Below, piece by piece: positions 41,688 to 51,164 of a stretch of 64,000 bases of DNA. Under the pieces are notes generated by a model, which was not told the DNA's origin, made no database searches, and was given only the letters and a program-made list of their open reading frames with translations. How positions within the stretch are numbered: the stretch's first letter is position 1; each line of letters begins with the position of its first letter. Both the position numbers and the translations under genes were made by a program. Origin of the DNA: Diplocloster agilis (GTDB lineage: Bacteria; Bacillota; Clostridia; Lachnospirales; Lachnospiraceae); contig NZ_JAHQCW010000002.1 of assembly GCF_019042275.1 (NCBI RefSeq), positions 175,471 through 239,470 of the forward strand, in the 5' to 3' direction.

Positions 41688-42806
41688 TTACTGTTCCCCA
41701 ATCTTTTCAATAAATCCAAGGTGTTCCATCAATCCCAGCGTCAGCCTGACGATTTTCGACATATTCGCAAGCTTGCTCTCTTCATATACGTCCTCCGGCG
41801 TATGAAGAATTCCCTGGTCATTAAAGGTAAGCATACAGACCGGAATTCCCTTTTCAAAGTACGGCGCGTGATCACTTCCAGGCGGAGGCGGACAGATATA
41901 GACCGGTGTAAACTCCTCCCTGCTTTTATCCAGGTAAGTCCTTATCTTTCTCTCAAAGCTCTCCGGCCCGCTCCACACTTCCAGGATGTTCTCTCTGCCC
42001 ACGCCGTCCAGGTTGATAACCGCTGCGGTCTTCTCCTGGTCCTTAGCACATCTGGCTCTGGCGCCTCTTAGATCGAATTCCTCCCCGTCCGTCAAAAGGA
42101 TCTCCACCCTTTTCTTCAGACGGTATGTCTTAAGCCTCCTGGCCGTCTCCAGCAGCGCCGCCGCTCCCGCCGCGTTATCATATGCCCCTGTGGTATTGTA
42201 GACCGTGTCAAAGTGGGCGCACAGCACCACCTTCTCATCCGCGTCTCCCAGACTTCCCACCACGTCATAGCACCGGCTGTCCGGCTGCATTTTCGCCTGC
42301 ACGAATCCCCCGATCCGCGCTCCGCTTTCGACCGCCTCCAAAATTCTGCTTCTCTCCTCTTCTCCCACCATAAAATGCGGAAGTCCGCCTGTTCCCGTGA
42401 ACAGCATCTGTGGGATTGCACCGCCTCCTTCTCTGATGGTCACATACGCCTTTATTTCCCCTTCCGGGTCTGTCACCGCGTATCTGTCCCAGACATACAT
42501 GTTCCATACTCTGTTATATCCGGCAAACCGAAGCCTTCCCTCGAATCCATCTGACGCTCCGCTGCCCAAAAACGGATAAGCTTTTAATTCCCCGCCTTCC
42601 GAATCCACAAATCCAAGGCTCCAGTCTCCTACCTCCCAAGCCGGCATCTCATAGACATCCTGCGCCGCATCCGGGCAGATCCTGCCAAGCCTCTCCACCA
42701 GGTAATCCGCCGCCCGGATCAGGTTCGCCGACCCAAAGGGCTTGCACCCGATGTCGATCAGCCCCTTCCACTCCTTCTTCATCTCTTCAAAACCGGAATC
42801 TCCCAT
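41688..42806 (-). CDS. M28-family zinc aminopeptidase-like hydrolase
   Basis: This roughly 372-residue protein has the co-catalytic two-zinc motifs of M28: VVLCAHFDTVY (His-x-Asp), GAYDNAAGAAALLE (bridging Asp), LLTDGEEFDLRGARA (catalytic Glu pair), INLDGVG (Asp) and ILHTPEDV (His). A PA-like inserted region precedes them. No signal peptide is present, so it acts in the cytoplasm, unlike many secreted M28 enzymes. I prefer ATG 42806 after GGAAGGAGG; ATGs further upstream have weaker sites. It lies between a LacI gene and the transporter genes. Confidence 0.88.
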   Translation of the reverse strand: MGDSGFEEMKKEWKGLIDIGCKPFGSANLIRAADYLVERLGRICPDAAQDVYEMPAWEVGDWSLGFVDSEGGELKAYPFLGSGASDGFEGRLRFAGYNRVWNMYVWDRYAVTDPEGEIKAYVTIREGGGAIPQMLFTGTGGLPHFMVGEEERSRILEAVESGARIGGFVQAKMQPDSRCYDVVGSLGDADEKVVLCAHFDTVYNTTGAYDNAAGAAALLETARRLKTYRLKKRVEILLTDGEEFDLRGARARCAKDQEKTAAVINLDGVGRENILEVWSGPESFERKIRTYLDKSREEFTPVYICPPPPGSDHAPYFEKGIPVCMLTFNDQGILHTPEDVYEESKLANMSKIVRLTLGLMEHLGFIEKIGEQ

Positions 42807-42866
42807 CTCTTTAAAACCTCCTTCCCCTCTCATCCACTCAATTTTCCCCCCGTGCAATCCCCGCCG

Positions 42867-43868
42867 TCAGGTTGAGGACCGCACGATCAGTTCTGATTTC
42901 ATAACCACCGATTGCCCCACATAGTTCGCATCGTCTTTGTCCGCGATCCTGCGCAGTAAAAGCTGAGCCGCCGTCCTGGCCAGCTCCAGTACCGGCTGGC
43001 GCACTGTGGTCAGCGACGGGGTCACCATCTTCGCCACCATAATATCGTCGTAACCTACTAACGCCACATCCTGGGGAACCTTATAATTGTGCTCGATCAG
43101 ATACCGCAGGGCACCCATGGCCATGTAGTCATTGGCGCAAAACACCGCTGTGGGCGGTTCCTTAAGTTCCATCAGCTGCTCCATTCCCGCATATCCGCCT
43201 TCTAATTTATAATTTCCCTGTACCACATACTCAAATGGCACCTGAATCCCGTGTTCCCGCAAACACTCCTGATAGGAATCGTACCGTTCCATGGCCATGG
43301 CCGAGATCACCGGCCCCTGTATATGGGCGATCCTCGAATGCCCTTTTTGGATCAGGTGGCGTACCGCCTCGTAGGCGCCTACCCGGTTGTCTATTTTTAC
43401 GGAATCCAGATTGGTGTTTCCGGCGTCCCTCTCCAACAATACCATCGGGATATCGGACTGAAGCTTCTCAATATGGGAACTGGGCATGTTCATACCGATC
43501 AGGATCACCCCGTCTATCTGTCTTTTTTCCAGCATTTTCAGGCATTCCAGCTCCATCTGAATATTGTTATCCGAGTTGCAGATCAAAAGGTTATAACCGG
43601 AGTTCTTAAGCTCCGTCTCCACGCCCCGCATCATCTCCAGGAAAAACAGGTTACTCATATCATTTACCACCAAACCGATCACATTGGTGGACTTCTGTTT
43701 TAAACTCCGGGCGATACTGTTGGGCTGATATTCCAGCTGCCGGATCGCCGATTCGATCCGTTCTTTCGTCTCATCTGTCATATGACCGGCATTCTGGCCG
43801 TTCAGATATCTGGATACGGATGTTTTCGAAACATTGGCCAGTCTGGCCACATCCAGGATGGTTGTCAT
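42867..43868 (-). CDS. LacI-family regulator 1
   Basis: The 333-residue repressor has the LacI helix-turn-helix (TTILDVARLANVSKTSVSRYLNGQNAGHMTDETKERIESAIRQLEYQPN-like order, 2-50) with the hinge SIARSLKQKSTNVIGL, and a sugar-binding type I fold (GVILIGMNMP, DSVKIDNRVGAYEAVRHLI, FCANDYMAMGALRYL, VALVGYDDIMVAKMVTPSLTTVRQP). The start at 43868 follows AAGGAGGATTTGTAT. A 35-bp inverted repeat upstream is a likely autoregulatory site. It probably senses the substrate of the neighbouring CUT2 transporter. Confidence 0.93.
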   Translation of the reverse strand: MTTILDVARLANVSKTSVSRYLNGQNAGHMTDETKERIESAIRQLEYQPNSIARSLKQKSTNVIGLVVNDMSNLFFLEMMRGVETELKNSGYNLLICNSDNNIQMELECLKMLEKRQIDGVILIGMNMPSSHIEKLQSDIPMVLLERDAGNTNLDSVKIDNRVGAYEAVRHLIQKGHSRIAHIQGPVISAMAMERYDSYQECLREHGIQVPFEYVVQGNYKLEGGYAGMEQLMELKEPPTAVFCANDYMAMGALRYLIEHNYKVPQDVALVGYDDIMVAKMVTPSLTTVRQPVLELARTAAQLLLRRIADKDDANYVGQSVVMKSELIVRSST

Positions 43869-43920
43869 ATACAAATCCTCCTTCATTTCTCATTTAGGAA
43901 ACCGTTCCCCTAAATGTTTA

Positions 43921-43955
43921 GAAAATGGTTCCCCTCGTTTTGGGGAACTATTTTC
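43921..43955. promoter_or_regulatory. Inverted repeat operator candidate upstream of LacI 1
   Basis: GAAAATGGTTCCCC (43921-43934) and GGGGAACTATTTTC (43942-43955) are inverted copies with one mismatch and a 7-base spacer. A third related half, GGAAACCGTTCCCC, occurs at about 43897-43910. The grouping 53 to 87 bases before the LacI 1 start suggests operator binding more than termination, since no T-run follows. Confidence 0.55.
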
Positions 43956-43982
43956 CTTCACTCTTTATGGAATCGCCTGCTT

Positions 43983-45032
43983 TTAACGTTTTTGGCAGGA
44001 ATTCCGTTCAATCAGTTTCACTTCAATTTTCATTTTCAGGTTTCTTCCCTGTTCTTCCTCCATCTTATCGATCAGGCGGCCCACCGCCAGATCGGCCAGA
44101 TCGCTCCACGGAACGCTCATGGTGGTCAATTCCGGCGTTACCAGATTTGCCACGACGATATTGTCAAATCCGACCACCGATACTTCGCCGGGCACATCGA
44201 TTTTTAACTGCTGGAGGCATTTGATCGTTTCCACAGCCAATGTGTCGCTCTCCGTAAAGAAAGCGGTCGGCAGCTTCGCGCGTCTGCCCAGCTCTTCCAT
44301 CAGGCACGTTTCGATCTCCTGTCCGTTATTATCCACCCGGATCATATAGGTCTTCTCAGGTTCGATCCCATTTTCCCGGAGCGTCGCCTCGTAACCGGCC
44401 CGCCGTTCCTTAAAATTCTCGCTGTCCACAGCGGAACAGATATAGCCGATCTTCGTATGGCCCAAACCGATCAGGTAGCGCACCGCTTCACAGGCCCCGG
44501 CAAAATTATCGAAAGACACACAATCCACGCTGATATCCCGAAAATAACGGTCGATGGCCACCACCGGTACCGGTACGTCGCAGATCATCTTCATTTCCTT
44601 TGAGGTGAGATCCGTAGCCAGTACGATGATGCCGCGTATCCGGTAAGTTTCAATGATTTCTTTTAACTTATCCTGAAAATCCTCCTGGATCTGGACGGAT
44701 TTAAAAAACAGGTAGTGATGATATTCATTTATGCTCTTTTCTATTTCCTTCATAATCTCGTAAAAGGATAGGGACACGTTCCAGCTGTCCTCTTCCCCGA
44801 GATTGGACACCGGGCACAGGAGCATGATCAGTTTGGATTCCATCAGTGATCCGTCGCTTTCCATGCCGCCGGTTTTAACCAGTGCATTGGTGGTATAGCC
44901 TTCCGCTTTTACAATATCCAGTATCTTCTTCCTGGTCTCATCGCTGATCCCGGCTTTCCCATTCAATGCAAAAGACACCGCCGTCGTAGATACCCCTGCT
45001 TTCTTCGCGATATCTTTAATTTTCAGTTTCAT
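43983..45032 (-). CDS. LacI-family regulator 2
   Basis: The 349-residue protein starts with KLKIKDIAKKAGVSTTAVSFALNGKAGISDETRKKI, a LacI DNA-binding domain, followed by a type I periplasmic-binding-like domain (IRGIIVLATDLTS, CVSFDNFAGACEAVRYLIGLGHTKIGYI, PTAFFTESDTLAVETIKCL, VSVVGFDNIVVANLVTPELTTMSVP). The hinge after the HTH has an unusual insert (TTNALVKTGGMESDGSLMESK) in place of the normal NxxAR helix, so DNA bending may differ. It is 28 bases downstream of the M24-like gene. Two LacI genes in one operon imply two signals or two operators. Confidence 0.92.
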   Translation of the reverse strand: MKLKIKDIAKKAGVSTTAVSFALNGKAGISDETRKKILDIVKAEGYTTNALVKTGGMESDGSLMESKLIMLLCPVSNLGEEDSWNVSLSFYEIMKEIEKSINEYHHYLFFKSVQIQEDFQDKLKEIIETYRIRGIIVLATDLTSKEMKMICDVPVPVVAIDRYFRDISVDCVSFDNFAGACEAVRYLIGLGHTKIGYICSAVDSENFKERRAGYEATLRENGIEPEKTYMIRVDNNGQEIETCLMEELGRRAKLPTAFFTESDTLAVETIKCLQQLKIDVPGEVSVVGFDNIVVANLVTPELTTMSVPWSDLADLAVGRLIDKMEEEQGRNLKMKIEVKLIERNSCQKR

Positions 45033-45060
45033 GAAAAATCTCCTGTCTATCTGCTAATTT

Positions 45061-46245
45061 CTATAGTGATTCCTTTTTATAGTTCACATCGCAGGAACAC
45101 AGGGCTTCGCACCCGTCTTCGGTCACCAGATAGCCGTTTTCCAGTCTCATTCCGCCCCAGTCATTCAGGAACATGGGGATGTCAATGGAGAATACCATGT
45201 TCTTTTGAAGGGTCAGATCCAGTTTGGAGGACAGGATCGGCGGTTCGAATTCAATCGTACCGGTGCTGTGGATGCCGGAATAAGCAAAATGGCTTCCCAT
45301 ACCGGCCTCCTCTATGTATTTCCTGGAAACCGCATCCATCTCCCGTGCCGTCACGCCCGGGCGGAGCATCTTCCTGGTCTCTTCCTGCGCATACATGACT
45401 AACTCAATATAACGCTTGATATCATCGGCCGGCGTTCCCAGCACAAAGGGACGGCCAATCGCGCCATGATAGCCTTCATATCGGGGAGCGATCGTGGCAA
45501 CCACCAGATCTCCCTTTTCAATCCTCCGGAACGTAGTCCTGGACAGGATCGGTGAAGTGTTCTCCGGGCCGGAATTGACCATCATGGCGATTCCCATTCC
45601 TTCCGCGCCCATTTTCCGCATCACGTACTCCGCCTCAGCGGCGATCTCCCGCTCGGTAATCCCCTCCCGGATGCTTTCATATACTTTCTGCATTCCCGCC
45701 TCAGCGATCTGATAAGCATAGCGGATCACTTCGATCTCGTTTTCCGTCTTCACGGCCCGCAGCATGGACATAGAGGCATCCATATCCACCAGATGTTCTT
45801 CCCCGAACCGGCCGGTCAAGGTACGATACAAATCATAAGGAACAGCCGATTTGCCGGCGATCCCCACGTTTATAATCTTTCTTCCGGAGCTTTCTTCCAG
45901 TTCCCGGATCACAGAATCCAGATGGGTAACCTGACAGTACGGATACTCTTCATCCGGATGCAGAAATTCCCAAATGGCTTTCACATTCCTGCATTTCGAA
46001 GAAAGAAGTGCGAATTCCACCGATTCGGCTCCCGTTATAATGCAGGGCTCTCCCACAGCCGGCACCAGCACAAATGCGGCCTCAAACTGGGGTTCGTAAT
46101 CCACCAGCCATCTGGAATATGCCTGTCCGTAAACATAGCGGTCATCCGCGTAAGCTGCCACCAGATCCACCTTCTGCTCTTCCATCAACGCCTGAACCTT
46201 TTTCCATCTGTCTGCAAATTCCTGTTCTCTGATTACCGGTCTCAT
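45061..46245 (-). CDS. M24-fold (Xaa-Pro peptidase/creatinase-like) protein lacking metal ligands
   Basis: The 394-residue protein has the creatinase-like N-terminal domain and the C-terminal pita-bread fold of M24. Aligned by eye with aminopeptidase P, the first two metal aspartates are replaced (motif reads VATIAPRYEGYHGAIGRPF, giving Thr and Ala), the catalytic-site His after PILS is Ser, and the fourth ligand Glu is Asp (VFSIDIPMF). The HSTGTIEF histidine and final Glu in MRLENGYLVTEDG remain. It is therefore not a normal metallopeptidase. Creatinase also lacks metal but keeps the His that is Ser here. Start 46245 follows AAAGGAG; the ATG at 46278 is weaker. It is first in the cluster. 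Confidence 0.82.
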   Translation of the reverse strand: MRPVIREQEFADRWKKVQALMEEQKVDLVAAYADDRYVYGQAYSRWLVDYEPQFEAAFVLVPAVGEPCIITGAESVEFALLSSKCRNVKAIWEFLHPDEEYPYCQVTHLDSVIRELEESSGRKIINVGIAGKSAVPYDLYRTLTGRFGEEHLVDMDASMSMLRAVKTENEIEVIRYAYQIAEAGMQKVYESIREGITEREIAAEAEYVMRKMGAEGMGIAMMVNSGPENTSPILSRTTFRRIEKGDLVVATIAPRYEGYHGAIGRPFVLGTPADDIKRYIELVMYAQEETRKMLRPGVTAREMDAVSRKYIEEAGMGSHFAYSGIHSTGTIEFEPPILSSKLDLTLQKNMVFSIDIPMFLNDWGGMRLENGYLVTEDGCEALCSCDVNYKKESL

Positions 46246-46800
46246 CCTTCTATTCTCCTTTTTCGTCCATGTGCTCATGTGTTTTCTAAATTTCTTTAGT
46301 TTAATTTTAGCATCATTTTAGAAAAAGTCAAGAGAAAAACTAAAATATTTTTGTCATCCTTCCGATTTTCTTTTAATTTCATTGTTAATTCCTTGATGAA
46401 TCAGCTATATTTTTTCATATATTTGCTATTTTATTAACATTTTGCACAATTTAGTCTGGAATCTTGAATTTTAATGAAATTACAAAGTAAGTTTCTTTTT
46501 GTTATTTAACTAAAATATTTTAGTTATTCCGTTTCCTATTCGTAGAAAACCGGAAATTTCTGCGGTAACCGATTCCCGGCATTCCTGCTATCCATATTCC
46601 ATCGGGAATGCTTTCGAGACAACGTGCAATCCAAACCATACTGCCAAGTCATCACCCCTTTCCAGACGATTCTGATTTTTATTTACTCCAGGCTTCTGAT
46701 CCGGAGTCCGCATAGCATCTGTCCCGTTTGGATGTCATAATTTAAGTCATATCCTCATTTTAAGGGATTCCCCTGTAATTGGCAAACAGAAGTTTAAAAT
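46246..46800. promoter_or_regulatory. AT-rich control region of the M24/LacI/ABC cluster
   Basis: On the minus strand TTGACT (46331-46326) and TAAAAT (46309-46304), 16 bases apart, form a promoter about 60 bases before the M24-like start. Just upstream of the -35 lies AACTAAAATATTTTTGT (from about 46336), and further up the perfect 20-bp palindrome with half TAACTAAAAT at 46507-46526. The shared CTAAAATATTTT core suggests two sites for one regulator, possibly LacI 2. The rest to about 46800 shows no gene, repeat or RNA I can support. Confidence 0.55.
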
Positions 46801-46825
46801 TGCCGCTTTTGGGCCAGGCGCAGAG

Positions 46826-46878
46826 AAACCGCAGGCCTGCGTTCCCTGCTATATCCCGGGAATGCCGGCCTGCGGTTC
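46826..46878 (-). terminator. Terminator after the subtilisin-like gene
   Basis: AACCGCAGGCC near 46827 pairs with GGCCTGCGGTT ending at 46877, with an inner GTTCCC/GGGAAT stem. On the minus strand it is followed by TTTCTCT, 44 bases after the protease stop. Confidence 0.7.
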
Positions 46879-46921
46879 TTCTGCCTAATCGGGCCGGCAG
46901 TACCGGCTTCGTACCGCTTCC

Positions 46922-47830
46922 CTAGATTTGTAACAACCGGTCCACCTGGATCAGACCCCACCCCTGCTGCTCTCTGGCCAGCCCCAGATCCTCCGAATAT
47001 TCCCGCAGACGAAGCTTTACCTCTACATTGGTCATATCCGGGTATTTGGAGAGCAGCAGCGCTATACAGCCCGAAACCACCGGGGTAGCCATGGAAGTAC
47101 CGCTTTTGGAAGAATAAAACGGCCGCCCGCGCCGGACACAGGCGGCATTACAGGACACGATATTCGATCCGGGCGCCACCACATCCGGTTTTTTTACGCA
47201 GGACATAGTCGGTCCGCGTCCGGAATAATTATAGCGCCGGTTTCCGAACACATCCACATACTGCTGATCGTCGGATGAGCCGATGGTGATCACCTTCCGG
47301 CTGATACCGGGCGTCGTGATGCTCTGGGGCTTGGGCCCGTTGTTCCCGGCCGCCACGCATACGACCAGCCCGTTGTCCCAGGCCCGGTCCACTCCCCTGA
47401 CCAGCGCGGATTCCTCGCCGGTCCCCTCTTTTGGTTTGGTACCTACAGATATATTAATAATACGGATATTATACTCTTCTTTATGGGCAATCACCCAGTC
47501 CAGGGCCGTCAGCACATCCTTGGAATTACCATTTCCCTTATGATCCAGCACTTTGATGGAGATCAGCTGGCATTCCGGGGCAATTCCCATATATCTTCCC
47601 TTGGAAGCCTGACCGCTGCCGCCGATGATGCCGGCTACATGGGTACCGTGGCCGTTGTCATCATAGGGTCTTGTCTTTTGATGCAGAACATCATAAAAAC
47701 CCATAATCCGGCCCTGCAGATCCGGATGCGGATTGACACCCGTATCCAGGATCGCAACGCCGATTCCCTGTCCCAGAATGTGCTGCTTGTATGCGCTTTC
47801 ACATCCCAGCAAATTTCTGACTCGATTCAC
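46922..47830 (-). CDS. Cytoplasmic subtilisin-like serine protease (S8)
   Basis: The 302-residue protease has the full catalytic triad: Asp in VAILDTGVNPHPDL (about 30), His in DDNGHGTHVAGIIGG (about 63) and Ser in SGTSMATPVVSGC (about 246), with the oxyanion Asn in VAAGNNGP. There is no signal peptide or prodomain, so it resembles intracellular subtilisins, though without their inhibitory N-terminal extension. The start is GTG at 47830 after AGAGG. It lies 59 bases after an ABC permease gene. Lantibiotic leader peptidases are also S8, but no precursor or modification gene is nearby. Confidence 0.92.
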   Translation of the reverse strand: MNRVRNLLGCESAYKQHILGQGIGVAILDTGVNPHPDLQGRIMGFYDVLHQKTRPYDDNGHGTHVAGIIGGSGQASKGRYMGIAPECQLISIKVLDHKGNGNSKDVLTALDWVIAHKEEYNIRIINISVGTKPKEGTGEESALVRGVDRAWDNGLVVCVAAGNNGPKPQSITTPGISRKVITIGSSDDQQYVDVFGNRRYNYSGRGPTMSCVKKPDVVAPGSNIVSCNAACVRRGRPFYSSKSGTSMATPVVSGCIALLLSKYPDMTNVEVKLRLREYSEDLGLAREQQGWGLIQVDRLLQI

Positions 47831-47889
47831 AAGATAATTTCCTCTTGATTCTTTTCTATTACAATATTCAGATCAAGGGAAAAAGTTCT

Positions 47890-50454
47890 TTATTCCGCTG
47901 CCCGCAGCCGGTCCACCAGGCTGATCTTTTCGATATTTCTAAAGCAGAGGCAGGGAACGATTACCGCGAACAGCAGCAGCACCGGCGTACACACAACCAG
48001 AGGCAGGATGGTGAACCGGAACGTACTGCTCCAATCAGAGGCTACCAGCATCCGCACTCCGATACCCACAGCCAGCGTACCGGTCAGGTAAGAGGCGGCC
48101 AGGGTCAGCACCGCGTAATAAAGCCCTTCAAATATCAACATGTTCCGAAGCTGTCTCGTCGTCATACCGACACTCTGGATCATAGCAAATTCTTTCTTTC
48201 TGGATACGATAGCGGTTACCATGGAATTGATAAAATTCAAAATACCGACAAATGCAATAATGATGCTGACCGCCATTCCGGTAATAACCGTGGACATGGT
48301 CTCCGACCGGTACTGTTCGGCCATGGTAGCTTTGGATAGGATCGAAAGATTTTTATCATGATTCTTCCGGTAGTCTTCCAGGAATTTTTCCGCATCGGCC
48401 TGATTTTCTTCCGCCACCTGAAAGAAATATTTGCATCGGCTGCTGTCCGGGAATATTTGGAGAAAGGACTCTGCCGGGAGGAAAAAGTCCATACAGTAGG
48501 CCGCGTCTTCCCCATTCCTTCCTTCGATTCCAGCCGGATACAGCGGGTCAATGACCGCCATCACCTCATATTCCTTTCCATTCAGCGTAAGCTTGCTGCC
48601 AACCTGATAAGTGGGCTGCGTTTCCTTTTTGTTCTGTGTATCATAACCGCCCGCGATCACATAATTACCGCTCTGAAACTTCTCAGCGTCAAATGCGCCC
48701 TCCAATACATAGGCATCTTCCGTGAGCATTTCCGGCAGAAAGCCGTCGATTCCGAAGACTAAAGCCTTTACTTTCTTTTGTCTTTTCGCCTCATCATAAT
48801 TTTCGATCCAGTATGGATCATACTGCATGGCCTCATAGCGCTGCCGGTTGTCACGCTCAAAGAATGTTTCCATCCGGTCCAGTACCTCCGGGGTCAGATC
48901 CAGATCCGTCTTCTGCGCATAGAGTGACGCCGTATCCTGCAGGCCTTTCAGCTGGTTGATCCGGCCGATCAGCTGGTCGGACAGTGTCAGTCCGTATGGG
49001 TTAAAGGTTCCGGATGTACTGCTTAAAGAAAGATCCATCACCGTAAAATCACTGATTGCCTGGCTTCTCATATATTTATCCAGATCAAAGCTTTTGTTTT
49101 TTGCGTATACACAGCTAAGCAGCACCATACCAAGGGTCAGGGAGCAGATGACCGTAGCCGTACGTTTTTTATTTCTGCCCAGGTTCGAAAGCGCCATGCG
49201 GGATATCGAAGCCCCTTTTTTCGTCTTTCTGGTTTCCGGTCCATGGACAAGGACATCGGAATATTTCAGGGCTTCCACCGGAGAGATCTTTCCCGCTGCT
49301 TTTGCAGGTTTTCGACAGGAGATCCGAACCGTCACCCAGGCAAATATAGCCGCTCCCAGAAAGATCACAGGACTTGCGGATACAAACGGGCGTTCACTTA
49401 AGATCAGAACCGGTACCAGAAGGCTCCCAAGGCCATAGCCGATCAAAAGCCCTGCCGGTATTCCCCACAGGCACAATCTGCCTGCCTGGGCATACAACAA
49501 TTTTCGTATCTGTTTTCCTGTGGTTCCCAGTGTTTTGAGTTTCCCGTAAAACTGAATGTCATTGACTACGGAGATCTGGAAAATATTGTAGATAATCAGA
49601 TATCCGCTGACAAATACCAGGATCATGCCGAGCAGCATAGGAATCAGATCCGAGATCCCGGCATATTTTATCTGCGGGTCGTAGGCCCAGTTGACTCCGT
49701 ATGAAAGTTCCGGAACATTCAGATCAGTTAGTATCTGCTGGGCGGTCTCTTCCAGATTCGATTCCTGTTTTACCATAACACTTAGCATGTGGGTTCCTCC
49801 CACCTGGTTTTTCGCAATCTGTCCGGCTATATCCGTTCCGTCATATTTCTCCGCCGCAAACTGTTTGGATACAAATGCCATGCCGGCTAAAGAAGACGCA
49901 TTTCCTTCCCAATATCCGCAGAGTACAAACTCCTGCCCGGTAAGCGCTTCGCTGTTCAGATCATCCCGCCAGTGAAGCGTAATCTTCTGTCCCAGTTCAT
50001 AGGGAAGTCCCAGCGCGTCCAGAACAGCGGTGTCCAGCGCGATATCATATTTCCCGATGGGCATGGCGCCGGTTGTCGGATAGGCATAGGAGTATGCCGC
50101 ATAGGTATCGTCCGCATAGCGGATCTCCACCTGGCGGTTTTTCAGTCCCTCGTCCTCAGCGATACCGATGACAATACTTTCTCCCCAGCCGGTAATCTCC
50201 GGGTGGGTTTTCAGAAGCTCCGCCTGCTCCCCGGTCAGATACTTAAAAGACATATGGCTATAGGTACCGGCCTGCCTGAAATTCATCTGTCTTAGATTTT
50301 CCATCATACTCTCTGAAAGCACAAACAGGGAGGTGAACATCACCGTAGTCAGGACAATCGCCAATATTGCCACCAGATTCCGGCTTCGGTTAGCGCGGTA
50401 GCTGGCTTTTGTCAATGTTTTTAACATGGGGGTGCGTTTTGTATTTTTTCTCAT
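47890..50454 (-). CDS. ABC transporter permease, FtsX/MacB type (long form)
   Basis: This 854-residue permease has about ten spans and two large extracytoplasmic domains, one between spans 1 and 2 (about 60-270) and one in the second half (about 480-700). FtsX-type regions are [37 protein letters not shown] and [32 protein letters not shown]. Such proteins with a MacB-like ATPase confer resistance to peptides or move lipids and lipoproteins. Start 50454 follows AGGGGTGACC. It is 12 bases after its ATPase gene. It is a paralogue of the permease at 56590-58563. Confidence 0.9.
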   Translation of the reverse strand: MRKNTKRTPMLKTLTKASYRANRSRNLVAILAIVLTTVMFTSLFVLSESMMENLRQMNFRQAGTYSHMSFKYLTGEQAELLKTHPEITGWGESIVIGIAEDEGLKNRQVEIRYADDTYAAYSYAYPTTGAMPIGKYDIALDTAVLDALGLPYELGQKITLHWRDDLNSEALTGQEFVLCGYWEGNASSLAGMAFVSKQFAAEKYDGTDIAGQIAKNQVGGTHMLSVMVKQESNLEETAQQILTDLNVPELSYGVNWAYDPQIKYAGISDLIPMLLGMILVFVSGYLIIYNIFQISVVNDIQFYGKLKTLGTTGKQIRKLLYAQAGRLCLWGIPAGLLIGYGLGSLLVPVLILSERPFVSASPVIFLGAAIFAWVTVRISCRKPAKAAGKISPVEALKYSDVLVHGPETRKTKKGASISRMALSNLGRNKKRTATVICSLTLGMVLLSCVYAKNKSFDLDKYMRSQAISDFTVMDLSLSSTSGTFNPYGLTLSDQLIGRINQLKGLQDTASLYAQKTDLDLTPEVLDRMETFFERDNRQRYEAMQYDPYWIENYDEAKRQKKVKALVFGIDGFLPEMLTEDAYVLEGAFDAEKFQSGNYVIAGGYDTQNKKETQPTYQVGSKLTLNGKEYEVMAVIDPLYPAGIEGRNGEDAAYCMDFFLPAESFLQIFPDSSRCKYFFQVAEENQADAEKFLEDYRKNHDKNLSILSKATMAEQYRSETMSTVITGMAVSIIIAFVGILNFINSMVTAIVSRKKEFAMIQSVGMTTRQLRNMLIFEGLYYAVLTLAASYLTGTLAVGIGVRMLVASDWSSTFRFTILPLVVCTPVLLLFAVIVPCLCFRNIEKISLVDRLRAAE

Positions 50455-50466
50455 GATGGTCACCCC

Positions 50467-51135
50467 TTACTCGAAGATCCGGCCGTCTTCGATCCGGACG
50501 ATCCTGTCAGTCAGTTCCGCGATGTCGTTGTTGTGGGTAATCATCACAATGGTCTGGTGGAATTCTTTTCCGGTCATTTTCAGAAGTCCGATCACGTCGT
50601 CACTGGTTCTGCTGTCCAGATTTCCGGTCGGCTCGTCGGCCAGTACAATGGAAGGTTTTGAGGCCAGCGCCCGTGCGATGGCCACCCGCTGCTGCTGTCC
50701 GCCAGACAGGTGATTCGGCATATGGTACAGCTTCTCATTTAATCCTAACAACGTCACTATACGACCGATAAAAGCCTCATCCGGTTCTCTCCCATCCATA
50801 GATAACGGAAATACGATATTTTCCCATACATTCAGAACCGGAATCAGATTGTAATTCTGAAAAATAAAACCGATCTGCTTTCTCCGGAATATGGTAAGCT
50901 GTTCCTCGTTAAGGCCGGTCAGCTCCGTTCCTCCAACGATTACGCTGCCGTTACTTGGATGGTCCAGACCGCCCAGCATGTTTAAAAGCGTCGATTTACC
51001 GCTTCCGGAGGTTCCGACGACAGCAGTAAAGCTTCCTGCCTCAATGGACAGGTCAATGCCATCCAAGGCTTTTACCGTCGTTTCACCGGTTCCATAATAT
51101 TTTTTCAGATTCTTTGTCTGTAAGATCGTTTCCAT
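50467..51135 (-). CDS. ABC transporter ATPase, MacB/LolD/BceA type
   Basis: The 222-residue ATPase has Walker [11 protein letters not shown]-loop region [18 protein letters not shown], signature [15 protein letters not shown], Walker [14 protein letters not shown] and switch His in MITHNN. It pairs with the downstream 854-residue permease. I set the start at 51135 ([15 protein letters not shown]) after AGAGGAGAGACACGAA. Four 11-bp-spaced boxes at 51191-51228 suggest control by an OmpR-type response regulator. Confidence 0.95.
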   Translation of the reverse strand: METILQTKNLKKYYGTGETTVKALDGIDLSIEAGSFTAVVGTSGSGKSTLLNMLGGLDHPSNGSVIVGGTELTGLNEEQLTIFRRKQIGFIFQNYNLIPVLNVWENIVFPLSMDGREPDEAFIGRIVTLLGLNEKLYHMPNHLSGGQQQRVAIARALASKPSIVLADEPTGNLDSRTSDDVIGLLKMTGKEFHQTIVMITHNNDIAELTDRIVRIEDGRIFE

Positions 51136-51164
51136 TTCGTGTCTCTCCTCTTCTCTGTTTTTCT

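Noticed and set aside
47890..50454. LolCDE-type lipoprotein exporter
   Set aside because: The organism appears Gram-positive and the permease has about ten spans with two large external domains, closer to peptide-resistance exporters than to four-span LolC/E.
46922..51135. A lanthipeptide or other RiPP gene cluster (S8 protease next to ABC genes)
   Set aside because: No LanB, LanC, LanM, radical SAM or YcaO gene and no plausible precursor peptide are visible in or around this stretch.
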